Below, in pieces: positions 32,192 to 43,599 of a stretch of DNA of 64,000 nt. Below the pieces are notes generated by a model. It was not told where the DNA came from. It saw only the letters and a list, made by a program, of their open reading frames with translations, and ran no database searches. The stretch is taken from NCBI GenBank assembly GCA_037176725.1, contig JAZBRS010000057.1, positions 89,115,501 to 89,179,500 on the forward strand, in the 5' to 3' direction. Positions within the stretch are counted from its first letter, which is position 1, and every line of letters starts with the position of its first letter. The stretch is from Posidonia oceanica (lineage: Eukaryota > Streptophyta > Magnoliopsida > Alismatales > Posidoniaceae). A program made the position numbers and the translations under genes.

Positions 32192-32308
32192 TACCTGTCA
32201 GCAACCTCGGGAGGGAGGCGCTGGGTTCGCTCCTACGCTGCTGATGTTGTCGACGGGGTCCACTATTGGCTGCAAAAGTTGGAGAAGAACTTACCTGGAT
32301 GACGCTGC
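32192..32308 (-). other. Two 5' splice-site-like motifs downstream of gag
   Basis: On the minus strand, ATCCAGGTAAGTTC (about 32290-32305) is a perfect plant donor consensus, and GACAGGTAAGCC (about 32192-32203) is a second good one about 100 bp further on. They lie 120-240 bp after the gag stop. Splicing downstream of gag is known for Ogre-type elements. Whether an intron is removed here is inference. Confidence 0.4.
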
Positions 32309-32429
32309 ACCTGGTCTTGCTGTCGACGCTGCCGTTGCATCTCCGAGCGTCCCTCGGACGAGATAGGGAGGACGGCAGAAGAGGATCGCGCCGATGGGAT
32401 CAGAAGGATCCATCGGAGCAGAGCGGGAT

Positions 32430-34574
32430 TCAGAAAAGATTGGGGTAACCCCCCGAGGTTCTGGCGGAGGCAGGATTGGCTATACTAGGGCGTGCAAGTG
32501 CAAGTGCAGGTGTATGTGTATGTGCAGGCTCCTGCTCGCCAATGCTGATGATCCTGCGGTCAATCAGGCGTTGAACGGCATCCCGGAGAGCGAGGCAGTT
32601 GTCCGTCGAGTGCCTGGTGGCCCGATGGAAACTGCAGAACTGATCCGTATTATGCCACCACGGAGGGGGATTTGGTGACGGACGGACAGCCGGGAGCCTC
32701 AGGAGCGACTCAACTTGAGGGAAGATGGCACTCAGTGGTCCGGGGAGAGGCGTGTAATCACACTCAGCCCGACGAGGTCGTCTTTGCCTTGGGTGGAGTC
32801 CTTGCCGAGCGGGTGCGACGTGATGCACGGGCTCGACGGTGGTAGTGTGCTCAGTGGGTGCAAAATTAGGTGCGTGCTCTAGCGGAAAAGGATCTAGTTG
32901 ACTCTCTGCATAGGCAGGCTCTTCGGGAAGATCGACGCATAACTCGGAGAGCTGTTCGGAGCGGTCAGGAGTGGAGCTGTTGTTGTTGTTGCTGCGGTGA
33001 TAGCCGGAGGTGTTGGCCTGCCTAGCCAATGCAGAAAGTGCAGGGAAATGCCCACTTCGCAGCGAGCTTTCCACGCGGACACCAGCCCTAATCAGCGATG
33101 CATGACTAGTGATGTGCTGAATACAAAGCAGAGTCCCAATCACTGGTAGCGCCCCTTTAACGATCATCTCGATAGAATCCTCCTCGGAGGGTTTATCTTT
33201 GACTTGGGCGGCTAAGGAGCGCCAGCGACCGACATACTCCCCGAATGGCTCTTGGGGTCTCTGTCGGATGGCGACAAGATCCTCTCTCTTGGGGATCAGG
33301 TCGAGGTTGAAAGCATATTGCTCAAGGAAGGCCTGAGAAAGATCCGTCCAAGTTCGAACCGTGGCCATGTCAAGGGAAGTGAACCACTTGAGCGCGGGGC
33401 CGGTTAAACTTTTCTGAAACAGGCAGATAAGGAGCCTTTCATCAGCCTGAAGCTGAGCAAGGTCCCCGCAGTATGCCTTCAGATGCGAAATAGGACAGCC
33501 TTTACCATTGTATTTATCGAAGACCGGGATGCGGAACTTTGAAGGGAGTGCGGCCTCGGGAAAGAGACAAAGGTCGCGAAACTGGTAAGACTGGTGGTCC
33601 TTGCCCTGCACTAGATGTAGTGCTTTCTCCAGAACGTCCATCCTGTCATTGATGGGGTCTGGATTGGCTGCCATAGGAAATGAGGCAACAGGGGCAGGGA
33701 CCACATACGCCGAGTGGGTCGCACCTAAGTGCTCCTCCGGATCCACCATCACGTCGCCTGGTGGAGCAACGAGATGGCCGGCGTATCCGTGCGTGCGTGC
33801 AGTGTAGGTAGGAAAGTATGCTGGGTTCTGAACCTGATGCAAGGGAGATGGATGGGCAATATGCTGTGTAATGCGAGGTGCAGATTGTTGGAGCAACAGT
33901 TGCTGCATAGGCGCGATGCCGGGCAGTGAACCAGTGGGATACTGTGCTCCAACCAGCCCAAAAGACTGATCACCAGAAAAGGGAGTTGTATGCAGTGCAT
34001 GGTGTTGTGCAGAAGTAGGAGACAGATGCCGCGCCCTCATCACCGGAGCAGTGTGTAGCTGGGGCGATGGTCCGGGCGGGAGTGCAGTGTGTGCAACAGC
34101 AGGCCATAGAGGAACCTCAAGGGCAACAGGAATGCAAGAGGGTCGAACTGATAGAGCCATACCCTGCAGTGTGTGGGCAAGGTCCATCAGGTGCCGATAC
34201 CGCACTTCAGGGGACCCGTGAGTGGGAACACTGAATTGCAGAACAGGCCGGGAGGCGGACTCAAGAGATTGAGAACCTAAAGCAAAGGTCGCCGCAGTAG
34301 AAGGGATATTGGGGGCAACATATCCCAAGGACGAAGGGGTCAAAGGCGCCTCTGGAACGCAAGGGGCGGTCATCGAGACAGATTCGACGACCGGATCCAG
34401 AGTGGCGCAAGTTTGCCAAAGACCCGCAGCAGAAGGGAGTGCCCTAGACGCCTGAGGATTGAATCCTGGTGTCATAGAGGGCACAGAGCGAATAGAAGTG
34501 AAATCCGGAGGAACCCAAGTGGTAAACCCCTCCGAATCAGCGGTAAAGCGGAGCCCACCGACAGACTGGACCAT
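32430..34574 (-). CDS. Gag polyprotein of element B (714 aa)
   Basis: An uninterrupted frame with a real ATG at 34574. The first 330 residues are proline-, serine- and alanine-rich and low in complexity. A retrotransposon-gag capsid-like domain follows at roughly residues 345-500: FRIPVFDKYNGKGCPISHL, GPALKWFTSLDMATVRTW, FLEQYAFN, then RPQEPFGEYVGRWRSLAAQV. Near the C-terminus a zinc-knuckle-like CSFHRATRHSTDNCLAL and a helix ending LIDRRIISI fit the Tat-lineage Gag pattern (CxxHxxxxHxTxxC). The product would form virus-like particles that package the element RNA. There is no protease or polymerase downstream, so the element must borrow them. The intact frame over 2.1 kb agrees with a recent insertion and suggests Gag is under selection in this family. 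Confidence 0.9.
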   Translation of the reverse strand: MVQSVGGLRFTADSEGFTTWVPPDFTSIRSVPSMTPGFNPQASRALPSAAGLWQTCATLDPVVESVSMTAPCVPEAPLTPSSLGYVAPNIPSTAATFALGSQSLESASRPVLQFSVPTHGSPEVRYRHLMDLAHTLQGMALSVRPSCIPVALEVPLWPAVAHTALPPGPSPQLHTAPVMRARHLSPTSAQHHALHTTPFSGDQSFGLVGAQYPTGSLPGIAPMQQLLLQQSAPRITQHIAHPSPLHQVQNPAYFPTYTARTHGYAGHLVAPPGDVMVDPEEHLGATHSAYVVPAPVASFPMAANPDPINDRMDVLEKALHLVQGKDHQSYQFRDLCLFPEAALPSKFRIPVFDKYNGKGCPISHLKAYCGDLAQLQADERLLICLFQKSLTGPALKWFTSLDMATVRTWTDLSQAFLEQYAFNLDLIPKREDLVAIRQRPQEPFGEYVGRWRSLAAQVKDKPSEEDSIEMIVKGALPVIGTLLCIQHITSHASLIRAGVRVESSLRSGHFPALSALARQANTSGYHRSNNNNSSTPDRSEQLSELCVDLPEEPAYAESQLDPFPLEHAPNFAPTEHTTTVEPVHHVAPARQGLHPRQRRPRRAECDYTPLPGPLSAIFPQVESLLRLPAVRPSPNPPPWWHNTDQFCSFHRATRHSTDNCLALRDAVQRLIDRRIISIGEQEPAHTHTPALALARPSIANPASARTSGGYPNLF

Positions 34575-35739
34575 TGCTGACTGAGTCTAAGTGAGCAGAA
34601 GCTGCGACGGGAGAGAAGAAAGTAAAGCCTAAGGAAAGCTACCGCCAGAAGTGACAAGTAGCTCAAAGGAGGGACGATCAGAGTCCGGGCAGCGGATCCC
34701 GCACGTACCTGCAAAAGAGTAAAGATGTTAGAGGTTGTATGCAATAAAGAGTTATTAGGGGTGGCATGAATGGCATACATGCAAGTGAATGTCCTAAGAT
34801 GCGCTCTCTCACCATGCAAGTCCTGAGTAGAGGACCTACTAGGACACACTCAAGGGTAGTGGGTTTAGACAGACTCCAGGTCAGAAAAAGCAGGTTCCCT
34901 GTCGAACTCCTGGCCCAAAGCTCAGGTAATAGCAGGGTGGTGCGTTGGTGGCCTCTACCCTGCCAAAGCGTGGGTGGTACCCTCTACTAACACCGACACG
35001 ACCCCCGGACAAGGGGGGACAGACCGACTGACTCGTGCCACGCTCAAAGCGGTGGAACAAGGGGCCGGGACTGTCCTTCGCAGACTGTGGGTGGACTCAG
35101 AAGAGAGAATGCATACTTTCTAAGATGAATCAATCATGCAAGATGCTTTAGAGTCTTTTACTTGCGTTTATTAACCAGAAAGGGGGAAAATTGCAAGTTA
35201 TTGGCTCTAGTTGTGCTTAGAAGTTATTGTTTAGCTTTATTGTAGCTTTTAGATTAAGCAAAAGGGAAAGCAAACATGTTTCTACTGTCCTAGGCATGGC
35301 ATGTGCGAAAGGGAAGAAAATCAGTCAAGCATGACAGGCAAACAACATACAACACAACAAAAGGCAAGTGCATGGCATGTGCGGGTGTTTGTGAGCATAA
35401 TGGTGAAGAAAGAACATTCATTAAGTCAAAAGGCATGTATGCAAAGTATGTGCGTGCGTAGTGACATAGCAAAGGTGTAAAAGAAACATTCATCATTCAA
35501 AAAGCATGCATCGTAGCCAAACAAGTATGTAGACATGCAATGTGCGAGAATAAAGCAGTAAAAAGCAAGTAAGGCAAGGAAAGTAAAGACAAGTAAGCTG
35601 TAAAGGAAGTAAGAGCATAAGCAAGACAATAAGTAAATAAACAAGCAGAGAAGCAAAGCCAAGCAAAAGGGAGCGCAATCCGAGGCGAAAAGAGGTGCAA
35701 AACCTAAGCAAAGTAGCGACGAAGCGACTTGCTAGGAAT
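34575..35739 (-). other. 5' leader of element B
   Basis: Non-coding DNA between the PBS repeats and gag. On the minus strand, CTTTTGCAG/GTACGTGC near 34710 resembles an acceptor site. The part at about 34850-35090 is GC-rich with GGTGG.GGCCTCTACCCTGCC words. I see no conserved protein; the hydrophobic frames on the minus strand arise from the AAGCAAGC-type repeats on the plus strand. Confidence 0.5.
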
Positions 35740-36159
35740 CTGCACAGAAAAGCGAGCAAAACAGGCAGAAAAGGCACACAAGGCAGACAAAGCTGCAAAA
35801 CAGGCGAGCGAAAAAAAAAAAAAAAGCCGGGAACGAAAGCCGGAGTCTGGCATCCCCAGCGGAGTCGCCACTGTGCGACTCGCTGGGAGCCGACACAGGC
35901 AGACAAGCAAACAGACAAGGCAGACAAAGGCACAAAGGCAAACAAAGACGCAAAGCAAGCGAACGAAAGCAAAGGCGAAAGTCGAAGTCTACTTCTCCCC
36001 AGCGGAGTCGCCACTGTCGACTTCGCTGGGCGAAGCAGACAGGCAGGCAAGCAAGCAAAAACAAGGCAAAGGGCACAAAGGCAAACAAAGAATGCAAAAC
36101 CCAAGTGAGCGAAAGCGAAGGCGAAAGCCGGAGTCTGGCATCCCCAGCGGAGTCGCCAC
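35740..36159 (-). repeat. Tandem repeat (about 144 bp) carrying three primer-binding sites
   Basis: The 18-mer TGGCGACTCCGCTGGGGA (minus strand) occurs without any change at 35853-35870, 35996-36013 and 36141-36158, at spacings of 143 and 145 bp. Each copy is followed on the LTR side by CAGT or its plus-strand counterpart ACTG, and between copies lie similar AGGCAGACAAGCAAAC-type segments. The copy at 36141-36158 is the one adjacent to the LTR. Confidence 0.88.
36141..36158 (-). other. Primer-binding site of element B
   Basis: One base after the 5' LTR end the minus strand reads TGGCGACTCCGCTGGGGA. It starts with TGG, complementary to a tRNA CCA end, and resembles the PBS I know from Ogre/Tat elements, thought to use tRNA-Arg. 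The tRNA identity is from memory and not checked. Confidence 0.75.
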
Positions 36160-39100
36160 TGTAGTAATCCCAATCGGAATCAGGCTTACTATTAGCGGCG
36201 ATTGATCCGAGGAAGAGGCTCAACTCGAAAACACTTAAAATCGAGGAGAAAAGGGAAGATAAGACAAATCAGAGTCGCCACCATGTCTATTAACGGGAGA
36301 CAAGGAAAACCGGGGGAGATGCGTGAATTAACAAGCAAAACCAAGCAAGAAATGCAAAGCAAAACAGTGCAAGGGAAAACAAATGCAAATACATGCAAAT
36401 GAGATGACTCATGCCTAGGATAAGGGCGATATGGTCATTGCGGGCCAAAAGACTGGGCAAGGACTCCTGTTACGCGCGGGGAAGGTGTTAGGCACCCCCG
36501 ACACGCCCGAGAATCGGTCTTTCTAGGCTTACGCTCGCATACGCAGGGAGATGCAGATCTGAATGCCTATGTGCCTAAATGAATGCTCAAGGTGTGCTCT
36601 AAGTGGAGAAATGCAATGCAGGGAAAGTAAACGTGCTGTCTAAGTGCTCAGCAACGCTGTCTGTGTTCCGAACCGGGCGAAACCTGGCTCGTGAGAACTC
36701 CAGGCAGTAAGCATTACAGCCCTATATGCAAATGCAGGCGGAAAAGCAAAACAACGGCAAAACCATGCAATGCAATCGACATGCAAGAGAAAACGGCGTA
36801 AAGCACGCAAAACGAGGCGAAAAACAAGAAAGCGTGCAAAATGGTGCAAAAGAACGAAACCGGTGCACAAAACAAGCGAAAAAAGCAGGGCGGCACGCAA
36901 AACGAGACAAGAAAAACAGAATGGCACGCAAAACGAGCGAGAACGCAAGGCGGCATGCAAAAACGGGCGAAAAGCAAGGCGGCACGCAAAACGGTGCAAA
37001 AGAAGAGGCGAGCGTGCAAAACGGCGCAAAAGCAAAGCAGGCACGCAAAACGGTGCCAAAGCGAGAGCGGGCACTCAAAACGGTGCCAAAAGTAGCGAAA
37101 TAAAACCTCGGAAAAGCCATGCGAATGCAAATGTAAAGAAAAAGATTAGAAGAAATAAAAGGAGAAGTAGAACAACGCATGTGTGAGAACAAGCGCTGTC
37201 CGGGGCCACACAGAGTAGGTGTGAAGACCTACAAAGGGGAAAGTGAGCAAACGGAGGGATTACCACTTCTTTGTGACCGTTTCCCACTAAACCATTCCAC
37301 GATCTGTCTCGCACGCTGCCCAAAGCTCGCGATGCGATCGGATCGTGGAAAAGGGGGAAGAAAGTCGCATTAAGTGGTGAATCCAGGGGAAAACACAACA
37401 CAAAATGCATAGGAGTACGTGAAACGGGGATCTGAGTTGACAGACAAGAAGAGGAGGCCCTATTCTACATGCTCAAAGAGACAGAAAGCGAAAACAAGGC
37501 AAAGAATGCAAATGGCATGCGAATGAATGCAATGCAGGGGTTCAGGAGGACATACCTGGAAATCCTGGGGCCTGATCTGAAATCTGCTTGGTCCATGCTG
37601 AAGAGCGCTTCGCCGCGGTCGTCTGGGCAGCTTATTTGAGAAGATCCAACGGTCGGATTGCAAGATATCGCAGCTTCAAGGCAGAAGGGCCAGAACAGGG
37701 GGAGGAACAGATCTAGGTATTCAGGAGATCCTAGGGGTGTGCAGAAGGTCCTCCCAAGTGAAGGGGAGCTAAGAGTGCTTAGTGTGTGCAAAGGGATGCT
37801 AAAATGCAAAGCTAAATGAATGCAGGATGCATGCAAAAGCAAGAAAAGACAAGGAAAAGAAATTTGGAAAAAACAGGAGTTCAAAAGCATTTCTGAAAAA
37901 GAAAAGGAGGCTAAAAGCAAGTTTTCAAAAAGGATGGGGCCCACAGGGGAGAGTTTTGAAAACAGGAGAGGGCAGAGGGTTATTTTGCAAAAGACTGGGT
38001 TCAGAAAGCCATTTTGAAAAGAGGGTATGCATTGGAAGAAGTTTTGAAAACAAAAGGAGGTCAGAATGCAATTTTGGAAAAACTAGGGTCTAGAGTGCAA
38101 ATTTTCCAGAAAATGAGGTTCCGAGGAGTCTGGGAATGCAAGTGGAGGGTCTACATGCAATTTTGTAAGAATAGGAGCTAAGATGCAACTTTAGGGGCAA
38201 AACAGTTTTTTTACATGCTTTTAAAAGGATACAAGGACCTATGTGTCATTTTTAAAACATGCAAGGGTCAGATATGCAATTTTATATGCAAAATATGCTC
38301 TGAAAACCAAAAGACAGGACTGATGTGCAATTTTTAAAAAAACAGGGGCCAAAATGCAATGCAATAAGCTAAAATGCATGCAAAATGGCTACTGTCCATT
38401 TAAAATGGACCTAAATGCAAAAATGAGAAAGTAGAGGGCAAAACATGCAATGCAGTATGCAAAAATCAAAAATAAAACCTAAGTTTTTACAGTGCATGGA
38501 CCTAAGTGCAAAATCAGAAAAAATGCAAGGGGCCAGAATGCAATTTGATATGGCAAAATGCATGCAATTAAATGATCTGATTTAAAACAGGACCTAAGTG
38601 CAAAAATTGAAAACAGAGGGATTAAAACATAAAAAAAATTACAACTACACAGCACAGTAACAGGACCAAAATGTAAATACAGAAAAGCAGAAATAAAAGC
38701 AGCAATTTAGCATGATACTAAATTAAAAACTAAGCAAATTAAATAAACTGAGGACCAGAATGCAAAAATGGAAAAACTTAAGGCATAAATGCAATATTAG
38801 CACAGAAACTATATAAACAGAAAAATAAAAGCACAGTGCTTGGCCGGAGGTGGCTGGCACTGTAGCAGTGAGCCACCGGCGCTCACCACCACCGGCACAG
38901 GAGGGCTGCGGGGGTGTTGATCGGTGGAGGAGGTTGCCAGCGTCTGTGCGGAGCTCCGGAGATCACCTGGGGACCGTTCTTCTGGCCGGAGCGTTCGGAG
39001 AACAGGAGACCGGCGCCGGAGAAGAAGGAGGGTCCGGCGAGCTACAGACGGAGCTGGAGGGCTGGGAACCGGCTTCTGGTCGGCGGAAAAGCATTAGGGG

Positions 39101-42042
39101 GAAGAGAGAGAGCGGGGGAGATTAGTGATTACCTGTCGTCGTGTCCGGAGTGCGCTCCCGACCTCGACAGGATCGGAGATGGCCGGCGGTCGTCGTCCGG
39201 TTGCAAAGGTGGCTTCCAGCGGCTCGCGGTGGTTGCGGCTTCTTCAGGACGATCTCCTGGAGCTTCCCAGATGGTCGGACGACGCTTCTGTGGCTCGAAC
39301 GAAGAAATGAGGTTTGTGGGTCGACTGTGAGCAGCTGGAGGTGGGGAGGCCTGTCCGCTGCTCCTCGGCTTGGATGGAGCCTTCCGGAGGACTGCTGGAG
39401 GTCCGGCGAAGGGGTTTGGATGGTTGGATTGGGGTTCTGGAGCGTGTGGCGAGAAATTGGAGAGACGGGCTGATTTTGGACAGAAGTGAGGCAAGCTGTT
39501 TGTAGTGGAAATCTCAGGCGGTGGTGAGGGATAGGGTTGAAGGTCTGGTGTTTCTGGAAGGTGGAGTGCAGGTGAGTGTTGGGGAAGGATTTGGGAGGAT
39601 GCGGTGAGCTCTGGAGGAGGGAATTGTGAGAGGATGGAGGTTGGCTTGCAGTTGACCTGCTGCAGGTGGTCAGGGTAGTTTTAGGTGGTGAAAAGGTGAT
39701 GGAAAGTGGGGAGATGAAGGCTGGTTGCTGGGTGAGTTTGGGGGAGCGATTGGGAGGAGTTCTGAGGCCGGGAAGGATGCTGGGTTATGGGAAAAAGGAG
39801 AGGAGGATTTTCTGAATTTTGGGAAAGAAACGGGAGAGGTTTCAGGAGTGGGAATGGTCTAGGATTTGGTTTTCTCTCCGGGGTGCTAAGGGAGACTCAC
39901 CGGCTCTCTCCCACTGCTCTCTTCTCTCTGGAATTGGAGGGTGAATAGGGGGGAGGGAAGAAGGTCGCTCAGGTGGGGAAGATGCAATGGAATTCCTCTC
40001 TGGTTTTCTCTCAGGACGACGCAAAGCTCTCTCTCTGAAGGAGGAAGAAGGAGCGGAAGGTTTTGTTCGAGCGGGAGCCCTCGAATGCAATTGCAGGAGG
40101 TGGCTTGGGAAGGCTGGTTGCAGGAGATTGGCAGCAATCGACAGGGAGTTGGTAGCTGTGGCAATGAGGAGTAGGCCGGCGAGAGGCGTGGCCTAGGGAG
40201 CTGCAAAGGCCGAAAGGTGGAGCGAAGGCAGAGGAAGAGTGCTGCAACGGGCGACCGGCTGTGAGAGGGTGAGTCTGCAGAGGAAGCGTGCTGAGATTTC
40301 AAAATCAGAGAGGGAAGGAGAGGAGGAAGAAGAAGCAAGGTGCTGCTGTTGGCAGAAAGAAATGAAAGAAAGGAAGAAAGGAAGAAGGGAGGAGGGATCA
40401 GGGGCCTGACGGGCCAGAGAAAAAAAAGAAAAAGAAAAAAATAATAAAGAGGAAGGAGAGAAACGGGCTGACGGGCCCAGCAAGGAAAAAGGAAATAAAA
40501 ATGAGAAAGAAGAAAGAAAGAGAGGGAAAAGAATAGAAATAAAATAGGAAAAAAAATAAATTAAAAATAATTAAAAATACTAGAAAGCTTGTGTTGTGAG
40601 TTAGGATTTTAATTAGATTTTTTTTAATGACTGTTTTGGGTTAATTAGTGTGTTTTGGGCTTGATTAGGGTTTTAGGGTTTTGTTTTGTTCTTAATTTGT
40701 TTTCCACTTGATTAAATGTTTGTTAAATCTTTTAAATTGTTTTTTAAAATTGTGTTTTTCTTGTTAAGCATTTAGGATATTAATTAGGATTTTTAGGATT
40801 TATTTTCATATTAATTAGAGTGGGTTTTGGGCTTTTAGTTTTAGTCTTTTAGGGTTTTCTTTTCTTAAGTCTCTTGGGATTAGGTTTTTGATTTTTATTT
40901 GTTAATTTTTCTTGAAAATTTTAGTTGGATTTCTCTGGTTTGATGGGGTGTTTTTAAGTCTTTTAAATGTGTTTTCCTTTTCCTTTTTGATTAAGTCCTT
41001 ATGTTGTTTTTCTTATGTTTATTAGGTTAAGTCTCTTGCTTCTTTAATTACTTATCTTAGTGTTTGTTTTTTAATTCTTCTTTTTAGGGTTTTTTTTTTA
41101 ATTCTTCTGATGGGGTTTTTACTTTTGGTTGGTTTTGATTTTATTTTAGTTTTTTCTCGATTTTTCAGTGTTTTCTTTTGGTTTGTTTTGTATTTTTTAG
41201 TTTGCATGCTTGATTTTCTTTTAGCTTGATTTAGTTAAGTTTAAGTTTTTAATTGCTTGTTTAATGTTTTTTAGTTGTTTTTCTTAGAACTCTGATTTGC
41301 TTCTTTTATGTTTTGGGGTTTTACAGATTTTTAGGGATTTTTATGGGTTTTTGCAAAAGAGAGAAAAGGGAAAGAGAAGGAGGAAAGGAATGGAAAAAAG
41401 AGGAAAGTAAAAGGAAAAGAGATGGGTTTGAGGGAAATGATTTTTTAAAATTCAGGGAAAATGCTAAAAATAAAATAAACATAGGAATAAGATAGAGAAG
41501 GGATAGAAGTACAAAGGGGGCCCACAGCCAAGCCAGGAAAAGGGCAAGAAGGGGGGGAAAAGAGAGATGATACTCAGGAGAGAGAGAGGAGAGAGAAAAC
41601 GATAATCTCGGAGAGAAAAAACGATAATTTGAGCAAATGGAAGGCTTAGGAGTCTCGGAAAGGGGGGAAACTTGGCGAGTGGGTAGTCTAGGGTTTCTAG
41701 AGCTGGTTCTGAGGTTTTGGTTTAGTTCCAAGGAGGTTCTGGAGGAGTTTTAAGGTGTAGAAAAAGGGGAGTTTTACCTAGGTTTTCTAGGATTTTTGGG
41801 AATGGTCTTGATTTGAATTTTTGCGGGTTTTTGGGTAGGTTTGCTAAGTCATCAGGGGTGAGTTTTCCTGTGGATTTTGGTCAGGTTTTGAGCTTAGGAA
41901 GAGGGGTAAAGGCTTAGGTCAAGTTTGGCTTGTTTTGAAGGGTAAAGAGGAGGGTTAGGGTTTGGTTTTAGGTTAGAGTTTGAGTCTAGCAATCACTAGG
42001 AGGGCCCCAGTCGATCCAGCCTGTCAAAATGGGGTGTCAACA
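36160..42042 (-). mobile_element. 5' LTR of element B (5883 bp)
   Basis: Nearly identical to 22698-28588, with scattered single-base changes and 1-bp indels (for example GATTGATCC here against GATTAATCC there). It contains the element promoter, which I could not locate precisely. It is followed on the right by CTATA, the target duplication. Confidence 0.93.
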
Positions 42043-42047
42043 CTATA

Positions 42048-43017
42048 ATATATTATTCATGTAATGACAAAGTATTATTATTTATTCATTGAGTTTAATC
42101 TCAATGTTGATGTTAACATATGTATTTGTGTGCTATAGGTCAAGAAAGAGTTCTTATAGACCTCAGAGAAAGAAGGATGAGAAATTATCCATGTAGCTTT
42201 AACGAAGACTTGAAGATTTGTAATTCAAATTTAAACATGTAACTTTTATATTATATTTGAGTTGTAGTAGGTCTTTTACAAAATCCCCAAGAATCATGGA
42301 AGAATGACCTTATTAACCCTAGAGTATCCTAGGTAAGAAGCTTTTAAGTCTAAGATCAAGTGGATTGAAAAAATTAGCAAAAAACCTCAAAATCATAGAA
42401 ATAACAAGAATAGACCACAACGGTCTACCAAAATATTTAGGTACACAAAAATTGATCAGAGCTAATAGACAAACTATAAGTAAATTGGTCTACCAAATTA
42501 ACTCTATTTGACCAAATTATTAGGCATTAGATATGATATTTGCTTTGCCTTCTATGAACACATACCACATAGATCCGTTGGTGAGTATTTCCCTTGCATT
42601 CCTACACCTATAAAATATCCTCTCCACTTGAAAAAATGTCTTCACCATTATCCAAAGCCAAAACATCATTTAAGAGCTTCCAAGTTCAAATTTCTTTATC
42701 CAGAAAGGCTAAAAGAAAGATCTCATTTTCAAGTTCAAAAAGCTTTTAACTTCCAATCTTCAAAGGGAGTTTAGGAGATTGTAGATATCCTGTTCCAACA
42801 ATCATTAGATGCAAAAATCCCTATGTTCATCATAGTAGAGTAGTCAAATGGTCTCCAAATTCGATGAAATTTTACAATAAGCTTCAGTTACATCCTATAC
42901 TTCAATCCTACATTTTTTAGTCTTTTTGGACTATGGGAATGTTAGACATGAAGGATATCCATGTCAAGGATTGAACATGGACTATCTTGTGTCCAACAAT
43001 ACCCTATAAAGATCCTT
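42048..43017. other. Intergenic AT-rich DNA
   Basis: Beyond the element B target duplication I find no gene or repeat that I can name. If element A ends exactly at the insertion site of B, this is the right flank of A. Confidence 0.4.
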
Positions 43018-43440
43018 GTCTTCGGTGTCAATTGAGGGAAGTTCCTAGGCTTCATGGTAACCCAACACGGGATTGAGGCCAACCCCATGAACATCCAGAC
43101 CATCCTTGACATGGCCCCTCCCAAGAAGTCCAAAGATGTCCAACAAATTGTTGGGGAGTCATTGTGCTCAATCAGTTCATCACCAGGTCGACGGAAAAGT
43201 GTCTCCCCTTCTTTAAGCTCCAATATGGAAAGAAAGAATGTAGGGATGCGTTTGAGGATATGAAGAAATATCTTGTCTTGACCTCTCTTCTATCTAGGTT
43301 TGTCTTGGGGGAAACCCTTGTAATCTACCTTGCTATTTCAAACAAGGTTGTAGATAGTGTATTGATTAGAGAAGAAGGGGCAAAAAGGCCTATTTATTAT
43401 GTGAGCAAGCTACTACAATCTGCAGATGCACAATCAAGAA
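43018..43440 (+). pseudogene. Gypsy RT/RNase H fragment
   Basis: The plus strand reads GKFLGFMVTQHGIEANP after a stop, then MAPPKKSKDVQQIVG, and in another frame LNQFITRSTEKCLPFF, DAFEDMKKYL, VLGETLVIYLAIS and KRPIYYVSKLL. This is the RT thumb, connection and start of RNase H of a Ty3/Gypsy polymerase, with at least one frameshift near 43160. It may run weakly to about 43580 (YFHVQSIEVH). It is a different and older copy than element A. Confidence 0.8.
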
Positions 43441-43599
43441 GGTGAACGTCTCAAAAGCTTCGATTGTACTTCCATGTGCAGTCCATCGAGGTCCACATCG
43501 ACTAGCCTCAATGCCATTGGCCACTCCATGGTTGACTTGGAGATGGTGTTGACATTGTAAATGCTTTGGCCGTACGTCTTTCACCCCTAGGCCAGAGCA

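Larger units (their letters stand above)
22698..42042 (-). mobile_element. Element B: complete TR-GAG type LTR retrotransposon with giant LTRs
   Basis: It has two near-identical LTRs of 5891 bp (22698-28588) and 5883 bp (36160-42042) in direct orientation, flanked by a perfect 5-bp duplication CTATA (22693-22697 and 42043-42047). On the minus strand each LTR starts TGTTGACACCCCATTTTGAC and ends GGGATTACTACA. A primer-binding site lies next to the 5' LTR (36141-36158) and a polypurine tract next to the 3' LTR (28589-28601). The 7.6-kb interior has one long gene, gag, and no protease, RT, RNase H or integrase that I can recognise. This matches the TR-GAG class of non-autonomous elements. About 99% LTR similarity by eye means a recent insertion. 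Confidence 0.93.

Noticed and set aside
35493..36173. Hydrophobic 226-codon frame on the minus strand
   Set aside because: It is the complement of AAGCAAGC/AGGCAAAC repeats around the primer-binding sites and would overlap the PBS and LTR border.
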